This document shows, in pieces, positions 60,994 to 64,000 of a DNA stretch of 64,000 nucleotides. The notes under the pieces are model-generated. The model saw nothing but the letters and a program-made list of their open reading frames with translations. It was not told the origin of the DNA and made no database searches. Each line of letters starts with the position of its first letter. The first letter of the stretch is position 1. This DNA comes from Phialocephala subalpina (taxonomy: Eukaryota > Ascomycota > Leotiomycetes > Helotiales > Mollisiaceae). A program made the position numbers and the translations under genes. The stretch spans positions 51,027 to 115,026 of the forward strand of contig FJOG01000076.1 of assembly GCA_900073065.1 (NCBI GenBank), read 5' to 3'.

Positions 60994-62455
60994 ATGAGCT
61001 TCGCACGCGCAAGAGGAAATGGCCCCAGACGCGGGAGTTGGAGGCCTGACTTTAGAAGGCCCTCGGTTGCAAACCACCCTACGACGACGACACCAGCGCC
61101 TCCTTTTGGGGACCTTCTTGATGAAATCTGTCTTACCGATCTGGAGAAGTCTGCAAGCGATTTCAGAGACTCTGCAGTGATTCGTGACCCCGTCACGGTG
61201 GCATCATTCAACTGGATGCGCACCGCCAAGACCGGCAAGCCAACGATCGTGATCCCAGGTATGCTCTCCATGTTCTCGACAAACACTAGGAGCTAACCGT
61301 TCCCTAGGCAGCCCACCTCGATGGACTCCCCCCAAAGGTCTGACGCAGCTTCGTGAAGACCAGGGCGCCTTTTTTCGAGATCGCAATGCGGCTCAATATC
61401 CACAACATCCCATGGAGCCGGCCATCGTCGCCGGAATCCACTCCAATCCGGATTTAGCTACGGACATCAACATTGTAGCATGCAGCAGCACTCTTGGAAA
61501 TCTCTTGCGCTTTGTTCGCCACCAGGAAAAGTCGTTCCGGATTCTTGTGGAATTGATTGACAAAACTTTGTTCTTAATCCGACGAGAAAACTCGCCCACG
61601 GAGCTAATCCAAGGCGTTCGGGGTTTTGGCCACACATTTCCCGAAGCGTACAATACGTGGGATCCCGATGTCAAGCAATCTACATCTCATCAGCGCTTGC
61701 TTCGCTACAATTTTGGCGGCCTCCATCTACTTGTCCGGTTTGAAGCGGATGGATATCTTCCGACACCAAATAATGAAGTATCGAAACCTCTTATGAGTCC
61801 AGCAAAGACGAGTGAACGCTTTGACATCGAGAACTTGACGAAGAGTTTCAAGGCAGCACAAGTGCAACCTGAAGAGGATCCTATAATCCCATCATCGGGG
61901 AATGACAAACTAGCCGTCAAGCAGGCAGGTGAAGCGGTGAGCCAGGACTGCATATTTGACTTGAAAACCCGTAGCCTTTGGAAGAAAAACCAGGATCTTC
62001 TCAGCGAGGAGATTCCACGCTTGTGGGTTGCGCAGATTAGCAATTTCGTCACCGCATATCACGAGAGGGGCATATTCAAGCCAGAGAACATTGTCATTCA
62101 AGATGTCAAACGGGATGTCGCCAAATGGGAGAACGATCAAAATTCTGTTCTAGCTCAGCTCGTGGCTGTGCTTCATATTCTCATTTCTAAAGCACACGAG
62201 CAGAAGGATGGAAGGTTTGAGATCTGTCGATCGAAAGAAGGAGATCTCGAGTTGAGGAGACAGCTTGCTGATGCTAGAGAGGCGCTATCCCCAAGTGTAA
62301 AGAAAGAGTGGGTTCGAAGCTCTGAAATAGTGTTGGGTAGCGAGAAGGTAGACTCTAAAGATGCGACGAATACCTTGTCGTGGGATGATGGGCCAAACAA
62401 TGATTACACCGCATGTACTGATGCATGCCATTATTGTGGTGGTTGCACGTACTAG
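60994..62455 (+). CDS. conserved fungal protein of unknown function
   Basis: Exons 60994-61258 and 61308-62455 (49 bp intron) give 470 residues. The N-terminus is basic and low in complexity. The core from about residue 45 (FGDLLDEICLTDLEKSASDF) includes ASFNWMRTAKTGKPTIVIPG, SPPRWTPPKGLTQLREDQGA, RDRNAAQYPQHPMEPAI, GVRGFGHTFPEAYNTWD, and LLRYNFGGLHLLVRFEADGY, a pattern I recall from many filamentous-fungus proteins that carry misleading names. Residues 280-430 contain IPRLWVAQISNFVTAYHERG and a long helical part; the end is Cys-rich (CTDACHYCGGCTY). Biochemical role unknown. Head-to-head with the giant helicase, which may suggest joint expression. Confidence 0.75.
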
Positions 62456-63108
62456 GCTGGGAGTTTGGATCTGAGTAGCCTCGGACAAAATCGACATATC
62501 GTGGTGGACATGAGCATCCTGGTGGATCCGACGGCATTGGATGCGCTAGGTCTCTTGGGAGCATTGATCAAGGAAAGTAAAATCTCTCTGCAAACGAATC
62601 AGAAGAAATCGGGGTCACTGTGAGGTACACAAGCAGCGCATCTCTATTCAAGGAGTGAGGAGGCTTGGCTGCAGCCCAAAGACCACATCCCGGCGTAGTG
62701 AAAATCCCGTAGTAAAGCGGGCTTAGTTGCAGTTTATGAAGATTACGCACAGTGGGTACTTTCATTTCTCAGCAAACTAGTCTCATACATGCTGTAGCTG
62801 TTTATGGAGTAGGTCAAGACACCCCAGAAGAAATCCGAAAAAAAGCGGCATCTTGATGTAGATGAAGGCATTTCAGCCAACCGTGTTTGTTCCACCGAGG
62901 AACCGCCTGCGGAACCAGATACTTGCATGCAGTTACAGTGGCATTGAAAAGCAATGTGAAATGGTGAAAAGTCATGGGAGGCCAGCGCAAAATTGTAGTT
63001 GAATTAGGAGCGCTAGCACCCCACCTCCCTCTAAACCTCCCCCAACCTTTTCACCCTTAGAAAATCCTGGAAGCAGCCTTCTCTTAATCCGTGCTCGCCA
63101 TTTGGACA
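62456..63108. other. intergenic
   Basis: No gene is supported; 3' flank of the conserved gene and of the protease relic. Confidence 0.3.
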
Positions 63109-63620
63109 TTAGTATACAGCTCCTCCCACTGAAATCCCGAGCCCTTGAAACCGTCCCCTAAGTACTGCTGCGATAAATCTCCGTTGCTTCAGCATCTGTT
63201 CTGGTAAGTAGACTGGTTTCAGGCCTAAGGCGAGAGACATCATGTGGGTGCAGACGAAAATCCCACAACTCGCCCCGTCCCCTTGTTGCGACCATGCAGG
63301 CCTGAGAAGCCCCACCGAGCATCGAACTTGTCCCAAGTCACGATTTTGATGAATTTCATAGCAATCTTCGCGAGTGGCTCAATAGTCTTGCGTTATTGCT
63401 CCTTATTCTTAGCAGCTATGCTATCCCAAAAAATAATAGTACGAGTTCTAAGACGAATCGCGCCTAGGATCCAATGGAGGTTCTCAAGGCAGATTGGGAG
63501 GAGGATAGTATCGAGACAATAGAACTTGTCGCGGAAGAAGTCAACGTCCGGGAATTGCGAAAATAGCCGTTAGAACTTTTTGACGAATCTGAAAAGGGTT
63601 TCGTTCCGCTGGGGTAGTTT
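63109..63620 (-). pseudogene. Ulp1-type (C48) cysteine protease relic
   Basis: C-terminal catalytic part of a SUMO-protease-like domain, as carried by some fungal and plant transposons. In order: FFRDKFYCLDTILLPICLE, LHWILGAIRL with the catalytic His, IIFWDSIAA with the catalytic Asp, then after damage SCGIFVCTHMMSLALGLKP with the catalytic Cys and a final helix MLKQRRFIAAVLRGRFQG. An in-frame TAA at 63393-63395 and a frameshift at about 63270-63290 disable it. No N-terminal part is found. It lies next to AT-rich DNA, which fits a decaying mobile element. Confidence 0.65.
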
Positions 63621-63879
63621 GTCGGGCACACGCTACTCCGCTGGTGGGGTTGCGCCGTGTGGGAGATCGTGATAGCGTTCCACATGAACGAGTTGCAGAC
63701 GACAACGCGCTGGGGTCGTGCAACTCCTAAGGCCAACGTGGGCGTGCTAGTGCCTTTTGTCCACTATCTCGCAGTTGCCTCCTCCACCGCCAGGCCAAAT
63801 CTATCGATAATAATGCCCGAAACCTTATGTAAAGGACGCGACGAAAACTACAGCAGTAGGGCGGTCATGTATTGTTTTT

Positions 63880-64000
63880 TTTTTAAAAAGGGTTAATCGT
63901 AAAATCAATTGATTTATTTAAATTTAATTTAATTTATTTAAATTTAATTTAATTTATTTTTAGTATTAAAATTTTCGATTTTATTCATTATTCATTATTT
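63880..64000. repeat. AT-rich repeat at window edge
   Basis: Two copies of a 20-bp unit (TTTATTTAAATTTAATTTAA) and further AT-only sequence run to the end of the window; probably the start of another RIP-like island. Confidence 0.7.

Overview
The window is nuclear DNA of a filamentous ascomycete (Pezizomycotina). The signs are short GT-AG introns (mostly 43-65 bp, a few over 100), dense genes on both strands, fungal families (AA9 LPMO, unspecific peroxygenase, fungal STAND-type N-terminal domain, HET relic, Dbp6, GPI3/Spt14, prefoldin 4) and a roughly 4 kb very AT-rich island holding an assembly gap, typical of repeat-induced point mutation (RIP). The mix of families fits Leotiomycetes, but this is a guess. 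ORFs alone mislead here: most genes had to be rebuilt by splicing, and those exon maps are given in the entries.

Left part (1-16.5 kb): a secreted AA9 LPMO; then a trio resembling a mycosporine pathway, namely a COMT-type O-methyltransferase, a divergently transcribed sugar-phosphate cyclase of the desmethyl-4-deoxygadusol synthase type, and an NRPS-like adenylation-thiolation-reductase gene that carries two lesions. Next come a helo-like/ankyrin protein, the ribosome-biogenesis helicase Dbp6 and the GPI-anchor enzyme Spt14.

Middle part (16.5-48 kb): accessory DNA. It contains a GH3 beta-glucosidase relic, two MFS exporters, an unspecific peroxygenase, a GNAT, a Cys-rich GPI-like surface protein, a GT8 glycosyltransferase (one frameshift), a tandem pair of small Cys-rich proteins (one dead, with three in-frame stops), prefoldin subunit 4, a repeat-bearing membrane protein, a candidate inverted-repeat element, a HET relic, a small secreted protein absent from simple ORF calls, and an amino-acid/choline-type permease (one frameshift).

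Right part (48.9-64 kb): the RIP-like AT island (48.9-52.9 kb, gap 51203-52181); a 2273-residue fusion of an SF1 helicase, an NFX1-type Cys-rich segment and three CbbX-type AAA+ modules; a divergently transcribed conserved fungal protein of unknown function; and a broken Ulp1-type protease next to the AT-rich right edge.

The most interesting items are the mycosporine-like trio, in which an A-T-R enzyme stands where an ATP-grasp ligase would be expected; the helicase/triple-AAA fusion; the stop-riddled Cys-rich paralogue; and a roughly 0.8 kb element with about 42 bp inverted ends. Three conserved genes each miss exactly one base, so sequencing error must be excluded before calling them dead.
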